A DNA stretch of 36,579 bases from Isotricha intestinalis. Taxonomy: Eukaryota > Ciliophora > Litostomatea > Vestibuliferida > Isotrichidae. The stretch lies in NCBI GenBank assembly GCA_023807065.1, contig JAJJLU010000028.1, positions 1 through 36,579 of the forward strand, read 5' to 3'. Made by a program: the position numbers and the translations under genes. The notes beneath the pieces are model-generated. The model saw nothing but the letters and a program-made list of their open reading frames with translations. It was not told the DNA's origin and ran no database searches. How positions within the stretch are numbered: position 1 is the first letter of the stretch; the number at the start of each line of letters is the position of its first letter. Positions 27,611 through 36,562 of the stretch are shown here, one piece after another.

Positions 27611-30600
27611 TTATTTTCTTTTTGTACTATTACTTTTTTTTGGAGAAGCTGAAGCAGTGAATCTTTTTTTCTTTTTATTTAAATTGTTTCTCCCTTCATT
27701 AACTGAATGTTCTAAACTTTCATCAACTTCTTTAATAACTTTTTTATTTTCTTTAAATAAACTAGATAATTTATTAGTTTTTAATTGTATACAATAATCA
27801 TGATATTCTTCAATTAAAGGATAATATTTTTTTTCTTCTTTTTTAATATATTCATTTAATTCATTTTGTTTTTGTTCTGAAGAATAATCATATTCAGTTC
27901 CTTTAATTTCTATTTTAAAATTATTATTTTGAATTTCCATATATTCATCATTTAAATATTGAGAAAATTGATTTAATATTTTTAATTTACTTAAATAGAA
28001 AATATAAGCAAAAAATTTTCCAAATTTACTATCTTTTTCTTTAAAATGATTATATAATCCAACATCATATTCTGTTTTTTCGAAAAAATAATTAGTTTTA
28101 TTTTTTAAAACTTTAATTAAGTTTAATGAAACAGATATTTTTTTTTTAATATTATCATCTTTATCTTCTTTTTTTTTTGGAGAAGTAATTTCTTCTTCTC
28201 TAACATATTTATATAAAAAGAAAACATATTTAAATATTTTAAATATCAAATCCATATATTCAATATCTTTAAGTTTATTCTGAGCATTTTGATAAATAAT
28301 AAATAAAAATTGATTTAAAAACTCAAATTTAGTTTCTGCATAATCACAAAGAACATTTTTTTCATAAATAAAATCATTAGAAAAATAAAATTGAGAAGTT
28401 AAAATAATATTAATAGCTTTAATAATAGATTTAATATTTTTTTTTCCATTAAGAGAATAAAAATACATAAAATTATTCATAATTTCTTGAATTTTAATAT
28501 TATAATTCAAGCTTTTTTTATCCATAATTTTAAAAGATTTATATAAACAAACAAATAATCTAGAAAGAATAAATTCATGTTTAGTCATTTTATTTTCCAT
28601 AATTAATTTACATAAACCAATAAAAACAAGAACTCTAGCATTATAATTTTCATTATATAAATATTTATTAATTATCATTTGAACTTTATCTTCAATATTT
28701 CCATTTAAAATTTCTTGTGGTATCATTAATACATTATTATGTAAAATAGAATCTAAAACAATAGTTAAAGATATTCTTTCTTTTTGTTTAAAATCATTCC
28801 CATTGTCTTTTTCTAAATTATCAAAAAATATTTTCATAAAATTTTTATATGCAGAATCAAAATGATTAATTGCCATTAAACCAGTATTTTCTAAAGAAAT
28901 ATGAACAACTTCTGGAAAATTATTTTTTTTTAATCCTGGTACAATTAATTCTTTTACCATATTTTCAAAAGCATTTTGAGGTAAATTACAATAATTAATT
29001 GTAAATTTACATAATAATGAAATTCTATATAATGTATTTCTTTCTATTGTTGTTAATGATAATAATTCATCTTCTAAATTATCTATTTGTTCATTTTCAA
29101 ATTTTAATTTTTTCTGAATTTCTATTCTATCATCATTTCCTTTTTTTAATAAATCTTCTAATGATTCTACAATAGAAATTTTTTCTTTCATTTTTTCATA
29201 AATTTCTTTTTGTTTTAACTTTAAAGAACCTTCATTTTCAGTATCTAAATTATCTTTTAATTCATTAATAACTTCCATTATAATAGTAAATAATTGATTA
29301 TCTTTTCCTTCATAAATTAATTTCATTATTATTAAAGATAAATCAACTAAATCTTCCATAGAAAAAATAATTTTTCTTTCAATAGGTAATAAATAATTAT
29401 TAACTAACATTTCATTTCTTTTATCTTCAGTAATATCATTATAATTAAATTCATCATCAACTTCATCTTCTTTTTTTTCGAAAATATTATCAAAACTAAT
29501 TTTTCTAAATTGAAAGTCATTAACTTTTTTTCCCGATAAAGAAATATCTCCAATGAATTTTTTTATAAATTCAATAATTTCTCTATTTCCAATTTCATCT
29601 TGAAAAGCCATAAATTGAGCAATTAATAATAATTGATGTAAAATATAAATATTAGGTGAAGAAATATAAAAATTAATTAATAGTTTTGAATATGTTGTTC
29701 CATCAGGTAATAAATCAATAATATCATTTAAATATAAATCAAATTCTTTTTTATTTTTTAAAACATTTAAAACATTTTGTACAAAATAAATATCATTAAA
29801 TAAAGCATATTTATCAAATCTTTCTTTTCCACTTGAAGAAAAAGAAGAATTTTTTTTTACTTTTTTTTCTGAAAATTGTTTAATTTCTCCTGTTTTATTA
29901 ATAATATTATTTAAATTATCAATGATATCTTTAATAAATTGTATAATATCATCTTTATCAATTATTTCTAACATAGCTTCAACAATTAAAGGAAAAACAT
30001 AAGAAAATTTAGGATGATTATAAAAAGAAATAACATCTAATTCATCAAATATTCTACTTGGAGAATCTTTTAATTTTTTTCCAATTGGTTTTAAAGGAGT
30101 TGTTGCTCTTGAAAACTTTTCTTTTGCTGTTATATTTAAATCATTACTTTCACTTTTTTCTTCTTTTTCTTCTTTTAATGTCTCTATTATATTTTCTTCA
30201 TCAATTTCCATTTTTTCTTCTTCTTTCTCTTCATTCCTTTTCAAACGAAGAATTCCTAATGAATTTAAATATTCTTTTAATATTTTTTTCGTGTTTTGAT
30301 TTATTTTTACCGATGTATCACTTAATCCAATAAAAAATAATTTCACTTTAATTTTTGGAGAAATTGAATCAAAATTTTTTATTTTTGCTAATTTATCAAA
30401 AGCAAAATTCCTTATTTCAGAAGAATCATCATCAAACATTTCTAATAAATATTTAGTAACATTTTCATTTGAATTTTCGAATATTTTTATAATTTCTCTT
30501 TTTATATTTTTATTATCTCCATTTATTAAAGTTTCTAATCTTTCCCATATATCTGAGTCTTTTTGTAAAGCAGGAATTTTATCTAATAAATGTAATACTC

Positions 30601-31069
30601 CCATTAATAATATTGTTTGCTTTCCTTTTAATATATTTAATAAATATGATTTTATATTTTCTAATGTTTCTGATTTATATAATAATACATTTCCATTTGA
30701 ATAAGGAATTAAAAATATTTGAAGAAAATATATACTTAAAGATTTATATCTTAATTTTCTTGTGTTTTGAGTAAATAAATCACAGAAATAATTTAGAAAT
30801 TCTGAATTTTTTTTCTTTATTTTCTGATTTTTTGATATTTTTTCTATGAAATTTCTCAGGAATTCTTTTATGTTTTTTAATGGAACTGTGTTTTTTTCAT
30901 AATTTGAAAATATTATTAATATCACTTTTTCTAATATTTCTATAAAATCCTTTATATTCAAACTTTCATATAATTCATATAAATCTTTTAAATTTTGCTT
31001 TATTTCAGTTGAAGTTTGAATTTGGTTAAAAATTTGATATATTTTTTCCTTAGGAGACAAATCATTCAT
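27611..31069 (-). CDS. Condensin complex subunit 3 (NCAPG/Cnd3-like), HEAT-repeat protein
   Basis: This 1152-residue alpha-helical HEAT-repeat protein follows the order of the condensin G subunit. The N-terminal helices (IYQIFNQIQTSTEIKQNLKDL) resemble the NCAPG start. A paired repeat block at about 170-270 (DSDIWERLETLI, IKREIIKIFE, VTKYLLEMFDD, EIRNFAFDKLAKI, LFFIGLSD) matches the region in which NCAPG reads VRRAAYEKLAKV and LNDRS. KELIVPGLKK with VHISLENTGLMAINHF (about 700-730) matches the Cnd3 C-terminal module. Disordered Lys/Glu/Ser-rich loops at about 277-330 and the extreme C-terminus (TASASPKKSNSTKRK) may be phosphorylated. NCAPG with NCAPH and SMC2/SMC4 binds DNA and compacts chromosomes. 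NCAPG versus the condensin II paralogue NCAPG2 is judged by overall pattern only. It is divergent from DRC3. Confidence 0.78.
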   Translation of the reverse strand: MNDLSPKEKIYQIFNQIQTSTEIKQNLKDLYELYESLNIKDFIEILEKVILIIFSNYEKNTVPLKNIKEFLRNFIEKISKNQKIKKKNSEFLNYFCDLFTQNTRKLRYKSLSIYFLQIFLIPYSNGNVLLYKSETLENIKSYLLNILKGKQTILLMGVLHLLDKIPALQKDSDIWERLETLINGDNKNIKREIIKIFENSNENVTKYLLEMFDDDSSEIRNFAFDKLAKIKNFDSISPKIKVKLFFIGLSDTSVKINQNTKKILKEYLNSLGILRLKRNEEKEEEKMEIDEENIIETLKEEKEEKSESNDLNITAKEKFSRATTPLKPIGKKLKDSPSRIFDELDVISFYNHPKFSYVFPLIVEAMLEIIDKDDIIQFIKDIIDNLNNIINKTGEIKQFSEKKVKKNSSFSSSGKERFDKYALFNDIYFVQNVLNVLKNKKEFDLYLNDIIDLLPDGTTYSKLLINFYISSPNIYILHQLLLIAQFMAFQDEIGNREIIEFIKKFIGDISLSGKKVNDFQFRKISFDNIFEKKEDEVDDEFNYNDITEDKRNEMLVNNYLLPIERKIIFSMEDLVDLSLIIMKLIYEGKDNQLFTIIMEVINELKDNLDTENEGSLKLKQKEIYEKMKEKISIVESLEDLLKKGNDDRIEIQKKLKFENEQIDNLEDELLSLTTIERNTLYRISLLCKFTINYCNLPQNAFENMVKELIVPGLKKNNFPEVVHISLENTGLMAINHFDSAYKNFMKIFFDNLEKDNGNDFKQKERISLTIVLDSILHNNVLMIPQEILNGNIEDKVQMIINKYLYNENYNARVLVFIGLCKLIMENKMTKHEFILSRLFVCLYKSFKIMDKKSLNYNIKIQEIMNNFMYFYSLNGKKNIKSIIKAINIILTSQFYFSNDFIYEKNVLCDYAETKFEFLNQFLFIIYQNAQNKLKDIEYMDLIFKIFKYVFFLYKYVREEEITSPKKKEDKDDNIKKKISVSLNLIKVLKNKTNYFFEKTEYDVGLYNHFKEKDSKFGKFFAYIFYLSKLKILNQFSQYLNDEYMEIQNNNFKIEIKGTEYDYSSEQKQNELNEYIKKEEKKYYPLIEEYHDYCIQLKTNKLSSLFKENKKVIKEVDESLEHSVNEGRNNLNKKKKRFTASASPKKSNSTKRK

Positions 31070-31202
31070 TTTTCAAAAAAATTTTAAATTTTAAATTCAA
31101 TATTCCCAATAAAAATCGGCGGTAACAAAATAAAAAAAAAATAAAAAAATAATAAAATATAATTAATAAATTTGTAACTTTATGAAAAAATAAAAAAAAA
31201 AA
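31070..31202. promoter_or_regulatory. Divergent promoter region, condensin / DRC3
   Basis: This 133-base shared upstream region of the NCAPG-like gene (-) and DRC3 (+) is nearly all A/T except for the isolated CGGCGGTAAC at 31117-31126. That element resembles half of an E2F-type site (GGCGGGAA-like) and stands out strongly from the background. Its position, about 48 bases upstream of the condensin start, fits a cell-cycle regulatory site; this is inference. Confidence 0.4.
31117..31126. promoter_or_regulatory. Isolated GC-rich element CGGCGGTAAC
   Basis: Six consecutive G/C bases are embedded in an otherwise A/T-only intergenic region between a condensin gene and a ciliary gene. It is similar, not identical, to E2F-type sites. 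No second copy is visible in the other promoters of the window. Confidence 0.3.
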
Positions 31203-33011
31203 ATGTCAGCAGGAAAGCAATTAAGTTTCGCCGAGAAATTAATGGCAGGAAAACTCGGAAAAGAGGAGAAGAAATTAATAGAATTTATAAAGCCAGTTGA
31301 TCCAACAATAAAATCAAAACTTCATATGATGGCAAACAATGGTTTTTCTGCAGAAAAACCTCGTTTAATAACAATAGAATTAATAAAAGATGCAATAAAT
31401 ATATATAAACAAGAAAATGGAATTTTTAGTTTAGAAATAACTCAATCAAACTGTGAAGATTTAGCTTTAAGTTTCAGAAAAATTTTACAAATATCAAATT
31501 TAGAAAATTTAGTAAATGTTCATACATTAAGATTAGATAATAATATGATAATGAAAATAGAAAATTTATCAAAATTAAAAAATATAAAATGGTTAGATTT
31601 ATCATTTAATTACATATCAGAAATAGAAGGTTTAGATGATTTATTAGAATTAACAGATTTATCATTGTTTTCTAATCAAATATCAGAAGTGAAAAATTTA
31701 GATAAAAATAGAAAATTAAATGTTCTTTCAGTAGGAAACAATCAAATAACAGATTGTAAAGCAATGGCAATTTACTTAAGAAAATTTAATAATTTACAAG
31801 CATTATGTGTTCACATGAATCCATTTTGTAAAGACGAAGATTCCATTCAAAAGCAATTAGAACAAAATTCCCAAATTCAAAGATTTCCAGGTTCATATGA
31901 ACCTTTAATTCATAATTTACAAAAATTAAAATATTTAGATTGGAAACCAATAAATGAAGAATATAGAGAAAGTGTTATTAATAATTATCAAAGTACAGGA
32001 AAAGATGATTTAGGAGAAAATGAAGAAGATGAAGAAAAAAAAATGGCAGAAAGGCAATTATTACATAATGCTGATTTAGATGAAATTGTTGATTTCTTTC
32101 CAAGAGTTGTACAAAATATTAAAGAAGATATTGCAAGTGGAGTTACATGGGAAAATTTAGTTAAAATTCCTGGGTTAGAAGATAATATAAAAATGACAGA
32201 AAGTGCAATTAATGAAGATATTGAAAATTATAAGGAAATAATATTAGAAATTCAAAAAGAAAAAGATCAAATAATAAATCAACATAAAAAAGAATTAGAT
32301 AAAAATGAAGATAAATTCATAGTAAAATCAAAAGAAATGATAAGACAATTTAAAAGAGTATATAAACAATTTGTGAAAGATTTACAAGAAGGAAAAATAA
32401 AAGATGTGAAGAATGTAGAAGACGCAGAGAAATATGTAGGATTAGAAAAATTAAAGAATGAATTATTAGAAATTGAAGTATATGAAAAGCAACAATTAAT
32501 AGATTTTCTAAAATCATTTAGAAAAGATGTAAATGATAAAAATTCAATAATGGTAGATAAGACAGATACCTTAAGACAAAATTTAGATGCAAAAAAAAAT
32601 GGATTAAAAGAAAAAATAAGTCAAATTGTAACTGAATTACAAAATAAAATTGATGCTTATACTGATGCTACTGAAAAACCAGAAGATGCAAAAGAAGGAG
32701 AAGAAGAAGAAATTCAAAAAGATGAAAAAATGGAAGAATTAAGTAGAATTTTCCAATTAACTGATTTTAAAAGTGATTTAGAAAAAATTACTGAAGTTTT
32801 AGATGATAGAATTAGTAAATTAAAAGAAAATTTAGAAGCTGCGAGAGCTAGTTCTACTGAAAATTATTTTAATATGCTTAATACTAATGATTATTATAGA
32901 AATAAAAAAAGAATTCAAGATATTCAAGAAATTTATAATATTTATTGGGAAAAAATTAAAAAGGAAATTGATGCTTCTATTAAACCTAAAAATGGAGAAC
33001 AGGAAATTTAA
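31203..33011 (+). CDS. DRC3: Dynein regulatory complex subunit 3 (DRC3/LRRC48)
   Basis: DRC3 is a subunit of the nexin-dynein regulatory complex linking outer doublets in motile cilia and is needed for normal waveform. The 602-residue protein has the DRC3 layout. An N-terminal helix (LITIELIKDAINIYKQE) and a segment equivalent to LDFRNILRIDNL come first. Then come five or so SDS22-type leucine-rich repeats at about 95-205 (LRLDNNMIMKIENL, WLDLSFNYISEIEGL, DLSLFSNQISEVKNL, LSVGNNQITD) and the cap with ALCVHMNPFCKDED and KLKYLDWKPI. The rest (about 290-600) is a long Glu/Lys-rich coiled coil. Length and order match animal and algal DRC3, with a longer C-terminal coil. The start is preceded by a run of A residues. 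It converges on the Kintoun gene, another ciliary factor, with 97 bases between stops. Confidence 0.92.
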   Translation: MSAGKQLSFAEKLMAGKLGKEEKKLIEFIKPVDPTIKSKLHMMANNGFSAEKPRLITIELIKDAINIYKQENGIFSLEITQSNCEDLALSFRKILQISNLENLVNVHTLRLDNNMIMKIENLSKLKNIKWLDLSFNYISEIEGLDDLLELTDLSLFSNQISEVKNLDKNRKLNVLSVGNNQITDCKAMAIYLRKFNNLQALCVHMNPFCKDEDSIQKQLEQNSQIQRFPGSYEPLIHNLQKLKYLDWKPINEEYRESVINNYQSTGKDDLGENEEDEEKKMAERQLLHNADLDEIVDFFPRVVQNIKEDIASGVTWENLVKIPGLEDNIKMTESAINEDIENYKEIILEIQKEKDQIINQHKKELDKNEDKFIVKSKEMIRQFKRVYKQFVKDLQEGKIKDVKNVEDAEKYVGLEKLKNELLEIEVYEKQQLIDFLKSFRKDVNDKNSIMVDKTDTLRQNLDAKKNGLKEKISQIVTELQNKIDAYTDATEKPEDAKEGEEEEIQKDEKMEELSRIFQLTDFKSDLEKITEVLDDRISKLKENLEAARASSTENYFNMLNTNDYYRNKKRIQDIQEIYNIYWEKIKKEIDASIKPKNGEQEI

Positions 33012-33108
33012 ATTTTTTTATTTATACATTATTTTATAAAAATAAAAAAAAAAAAAGTGTTTTTTTATTTTTTTTTTGTTAAAAAAATAAATGTAATTTT
33101 AATTATAT

Positions 33109-34893
33109 TTATTGTAAATCATATACCCAATCACTTGAAAAATTAAGGAAAATTATAGGAGTTTTATTTTCTTCATTGTTATTATTATTACTATTATTAT
33201 TACTATTATTATTTATATTATTATTATTTGGTTGATCATCTTCATCTTTTTGATTATTTTTTTTTAATAATCTTGAATCTGTACTTATTTCATCATCTTT
33301 TGTTTGTGGAATTTCTTCTATTAATTTTTTATTTTCTTCTTTTTTTTCTTCTTCTTCTTCATTTTTAAATTTTACTTCTTTTAATGGTAAATTTTTATTT
33401 ATTTCTTCTTTTTTTCCTTTAATTATAATTTCTTCTTTTTCTTTTTTTTCTTTTTCTTCTTTTTCTCTTTTTTCTTTTTCTTCTTTTTCTTTTTTTTCTT
33501 TTTCTTCTTTTTCTTTTTTTAATTTTTCTTCAATTTCTTTAATTTTTTTTTCCTGTTCTTCTTTTTCTTTTTTAATTTCTTCTTCTTTTTTTAATTTTTC
33601 TTCATTTTCTTTCTTTATTTTTTCTTCTTCTTCTTTCTTTTTTTTTTCTTCTTCTTCTTTCTTTTTTTTTTCTCTTTCTTTTTCTTCTTCTTCATCTTCT
33701 TTAACAATTTCAATATTTTCATCTTCTTTAATAGGAATTTTAGGTAATTCTTTTCTTACAATTTCACAAGTGACATTTAAAATTTTTTTACTTTTATCAT
33801 ATTTAGCAGTGACACTTTCTTTTTTAACTTCAACAGGTAATTTTAAATTTAACTCATAAATATCTTTATAACTAAATTTTAACTCTTTAACATCAACTTC
33901 TAAATTTGCATCACTAACAGAATTCATTAAAGGTGTATTTATACTAATAATAATTTTAGTATATTCTGGTTTATTATCATTAATTCCATCAGGTTGATAA
34001 AAATAATTTTTCAATTCAAAATTATCAGAATATTTAATTTTATAAATTGGAATTTTACTATCTTTATCAATTAATTTTTGTTGTTTAATAACATCATTTA
34101 CTTTATCAGTATCATCAATATCAGGTTGATTATAAACATCAATATCATCATTATCATTATTATTATTTTTTTTTTCTTCATTTTCTTTCTTCATTTTCTC
34201 AACTTCTTTTTGAATTTGAGTTTTATGATATTCAGTTGGTTCTTTTCTATCATCCATTTCACCTTTAGTTAAACTATGAATATTTATATATGAAACTTCT
34301 AATCCTTTGTAATTAAACTTTTTTACAACAAAATCAGAAGAAATTTTTTCTCCTTCAGAACTTAATAATTGATCATTTATTCCATTTATTGCAGTATCAC
34401 AAACAAATTTCTTAAAAGCTTTATTTTCATTTGATAATTTAATTGCTTTTTCATTAAATACAACATCAAATGTTGTACATATTTTTTTCTTCTTATCTTG
34501 ATCATGTCTTCCTTTATTTAATAAATGTGGAAGTGACCACATATTATTTTCATTACTTTTTGGTTCTGGAACATCAGGATATGAACAAATATTTATAAAT
34601 ACTTTTTGTCTATTCGAAGGAGTTTTTATTTTATATTTTACTGATTTTATACAAAAACCTGGTTTTGGTTTTGCTAATTTCACATTTGAAGGAAGATCCT
34701 TTTTCTCTTCGCTTTCTTTTAAAAATTGATTTGTTTCTTTTATATTATTTGGATCTGATATTTCATTAATGTAACCATCCATTAATCCACTGAATTCAGG
34801 ACGGTCTAATGCATGAAGAAGATCACGAGCTTCTTTACGTGTTATACGCTTATCATCAGGGGCTAATGGTTCTGGTCTCTTTTGAGGAATCAT
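33109..34893 (-). CDS. DNAAF2: Kintoun/DNAAF2-like PIH1-domain dynein arm assembly factor
   Basis: Kintoun works with HSP90/HSP70 in the cytosol to pre-assemble axonemal dynein heavy chains. The N-terminus (LMDGYINEISDPNN, about 38-51) leads into a PIH1 domain at about 70-205 with PKPGFCIKSV, FINICSYPDVPEP, MWSLPHLLNKGRHD, CTTFDVVFNEKAI and KFVCDTAINGINDQL; the MWSLP and NKGR features favour Kintoun over PIH1D1 or PIH1D3. A CS/HSP20-like domain follows at about 300-390 (TKIIISINTPL, VDVKELKFSYKDIYELNLKLPVEVK, KKILNVTCEIV). Residues about 400-520 are nearly pure Glu/Lys and likely form a single long charged helix. The Asn-rich C-terminus ends with the ordered FLNFSSDWVYDLQ. All expected domains are present. 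The gene pairs tail-to-tail with DRC3. Confidence 0.87.
   Translation of the reverse strand: MIPQKRPEPLAPDDKRITRKEARDLLHALDRPEFSGLMDGYINEISDPNNIKETNQFLKESEEKKDLPSNVKLAKPKPGFCIKSVKYKIKTPSNRQKVFINICSYPDVPEPKSNENNMWSLPHLLNKGRHDQDKKKKICTTFDVVFNEKAIKLSNENKAFKKFVCDTAINGINDQLLSSEGEKISSDFVVKKFNYKGLEVSYINIHSLTKGEMDDRKEPTEYHKTQIQKEVEKMKKENEEKKNNNNDNDDIDVYNQPDIDDTDKVNDVIKQQKLIDKDSKIPIYKIKYSDNFELKNYFYQPDGINDNKPEYTKIIISINTPLMNSVSDANLEVDVKELKFSYKDIYELNLKLPVEVKKESVTAKYDKSKKILNVTCEIVRKELPKIPIKEDENIEIVKEDEEEEKEREKKKKEEEEKKKKEEEEKIKKENEEKLKKEEEIKKEKEEQEKKIKEIEEKLKKEKEEKEKKEKEEKEKREKEEKEKKEKEEIIIKGKKEEINKNLPLKEVKFKNEEEEEKKEENKKLIEEIPQTKDDEISTDSRLLKKNNQKDEDDQPNNNNINNNSNNNSNNNNNEENKTPIIFLNFSSDWVYDLQ
33330..33715 (-). 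repeat. Low-complexity Glu/Lys-coding tract
   Basis: The plus strand is an almost uninterrupted run of TTC/TTT/CTT triplets, encoding KEEKEKKE-type repeats in the Kintoun-like protein. It is polypurine on the coding strand, charged and helix-forming at the protein level. Length variation by slippage is likely. Confidence 0.8.
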
Positions 34894-35034
34894 TTTTTTA
34901 ATGATTATTCTAGAATTTTAATTTATTTTTTAATAATTGTTTTAAAAAAACAATAAATTAAATTTAATAAAAAAACCGTTTTTTTTTTTTAATTTTAAAT
35001 TTAAATTTGAAAAAAGTAAAAAAATTTAAAAATT

Positions 35035-36378
35035 TTAAAATTGAATAACAATACAACTAACATTATCAGTAGATTCTCTAACAATAGCTTCATTTACAAG
35101 AAGTTGGCAAAAATCCATACTTCCCTTAGCATTAAGACTGAAATTATAAGCATCATCTTTAGAAATAACATCCCAAAGACCATCAGAAGCTAAAATAATA
35201 AATTTACTATCATTAGAAATATGAAATTTACTTAAAGTAGGATTTACAATAACTCCACCGTCTTTAAAATCAAAATCACCGAAAGTTCTAGTAATACTTA
35301 AACATCCAAAAACTTTTCCATTAAAAATTAAACCTTCTTTTTTTTTTATTCTTTCAACTTCTTTTTTATTTTTAACATTATGTTGTGTTGTCATTTCTAT
35401 TATTTCATTTTTTAATAAATAATAACAAGTACTATCACCTACATTAGCACAATAAATAATATTATTATCTATTAAAATGACTGATGCTGTTGATCCTGTC
35501 ATTTTAAATTTTTTACTTTTTTGTAATATCAAATCAATTTCTATAAAAGATTCACTTATACTTTCTTCTATTTTAAAATTATTTCTTTCTAAATTCTTTT
35601 TTAATACTCCATCAAAATTATTATATAAATATTCTGATACTTCTATACCATTGTGACCATCAAAAATAGCAAAAAGAGACATTTTGTGATTTTTATTATT
35701 TATAAAATTGATATTTGTATATGAATAATCTTCCATTGATTTTCTTATTTCTAAATTGGGATTTTCACATTTATAATAACTTTTTATTATTTCAAAATTA
35801 TTTTCACTTTTTAATTTTAATTTTAATTTTTTTTTCTCTTTAGGAAAAATCAAATTTTGAAAATTATTAAAATTTAAAAATGTTGGCTTTATATTTTTAC
35901 TTTGATTTGATATTAACGGTAATTCATTTGTTATTTTTAATACTAATTTTTTTTTACCATGTAATTTAACGTTATTTTCATTTGTCAATTCATGTGAAAT
36001 TTTCTTTATAAAAATATTTTTACTTAAACCCATTTGATTATTATTTGTATTTAAATTTTCAAATTTTAAACTTTTTGTTAACCCATCTGTTATTTTAAAT
36101 TTAGGATAAATATTATTTTTATTATCTTCAGTATATTTTCTTTTAAATTGAATTTTTGGAATTGGTTCTATTTGATTTTGATTTTGATTTTGATTTGAAA
36201 TAAGAATTCTTTTAATTAATATTTTATCTTCTTTTTTCTTTTTAGGAACTCTTAATATAAAAGGTTTATCATTTTCTTTTCTTGAAATTGGTTTTTTTAA
36301 ATTATTGTTCCTATTAAAATGACTTATTGGTCTTGCAATTTTTTCTTGAGATGGAAATAAATTATTTCTTGGATCCAT
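35035..36378 (-). CDS. PP2C-family (PPM) serine/threonine phosphatase
   Basis: The catalytic domain covers about residues 197-447 and has the PPM motifs: RKSMEDYS (212-219), FAIFDGHNG (236-244, metal ligand D240), GSTASVILID (295-304), YCANVGDS (309-316), LSITRTFGDFD (360-370), ASDGLWD (397-403, metal ligand D399) and TDNVSCIVIQF at the C-terminus (D439). These metal-binding aspartates indicate an active Mg/Mn-dependent phosphatase. The 195-residue N-terminal extension is basic, rich in Asn, Lys and Ile, contains a QNQNQNQ run and is probably disordered; it may direct localisation. The substrate is unknown. It is the right-most gene and reads inward from the telomere. Its stop codon is 141 bases from the start of the Kintoun gene on the same strand. 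Confidence 0.94.
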   Translation of the reverse strand: MDPRNNLFPSQEKIARPISHFNRNNNLKKPISRKENDKPFILRVPKKKKEDKILIKRILISNQNQNQNQIEPIPKIQFKRKYTEDNKNNIYPKFKITDGLTKSLKFENLNTNNNQMGLSKNIFIKKISHELTNENNVKLHGKKKLVLKITNELPLISNQSKNIKPTFLNFNNFQNLIFPKEKKKLKLKLKSENNFEIIKSYYKCENPNLEIRKSMEDYSYTNINFINNKNHKMSLFAIFDGHNGIEVSEYLYNNFDGVLKKNLERNNFKIEESISESFIEIDLILQKSKKFKMTGSTASVILIDNNIIYCANVGDSTCYYLLKNEIIEMTTQHNVKNKKEVERIKKKEGLIFNGKVFGCLSITRTFGDFDFKDGGVIVNPTLSKFHISNDSKFIILASDGLWDVISKDDAYNFSLNAKGSMDFCQLLVNEAIVRESTDNVSCIVIQF

Positions 36379-36562
36379 TTTTTTTTATAATTATTTCATG
36401 TTTATTTTTAAAATAGTGATATTAAACTAATATATAAATTTTTTTTTTTCAATTTTTTAATTTATATTTTATTTATTTATTTAATAATTTATTTTTCTTC
36501 AATATTAATTAGGTTTAATTCTTTTTTTTTCTTTCTTATAATATATTGATAACAATATAAAA
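36379..36562. other. Right subtelomere and PP2C promoter
   Basis: About 185 bases of AT-rich DNA lie between the PP2C start codon and the telomere, so its promoter must lie directly beside the chromosome end. No repeat is shared with the left subtelomere as far as I can see by eye. Confidence 0.5.
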
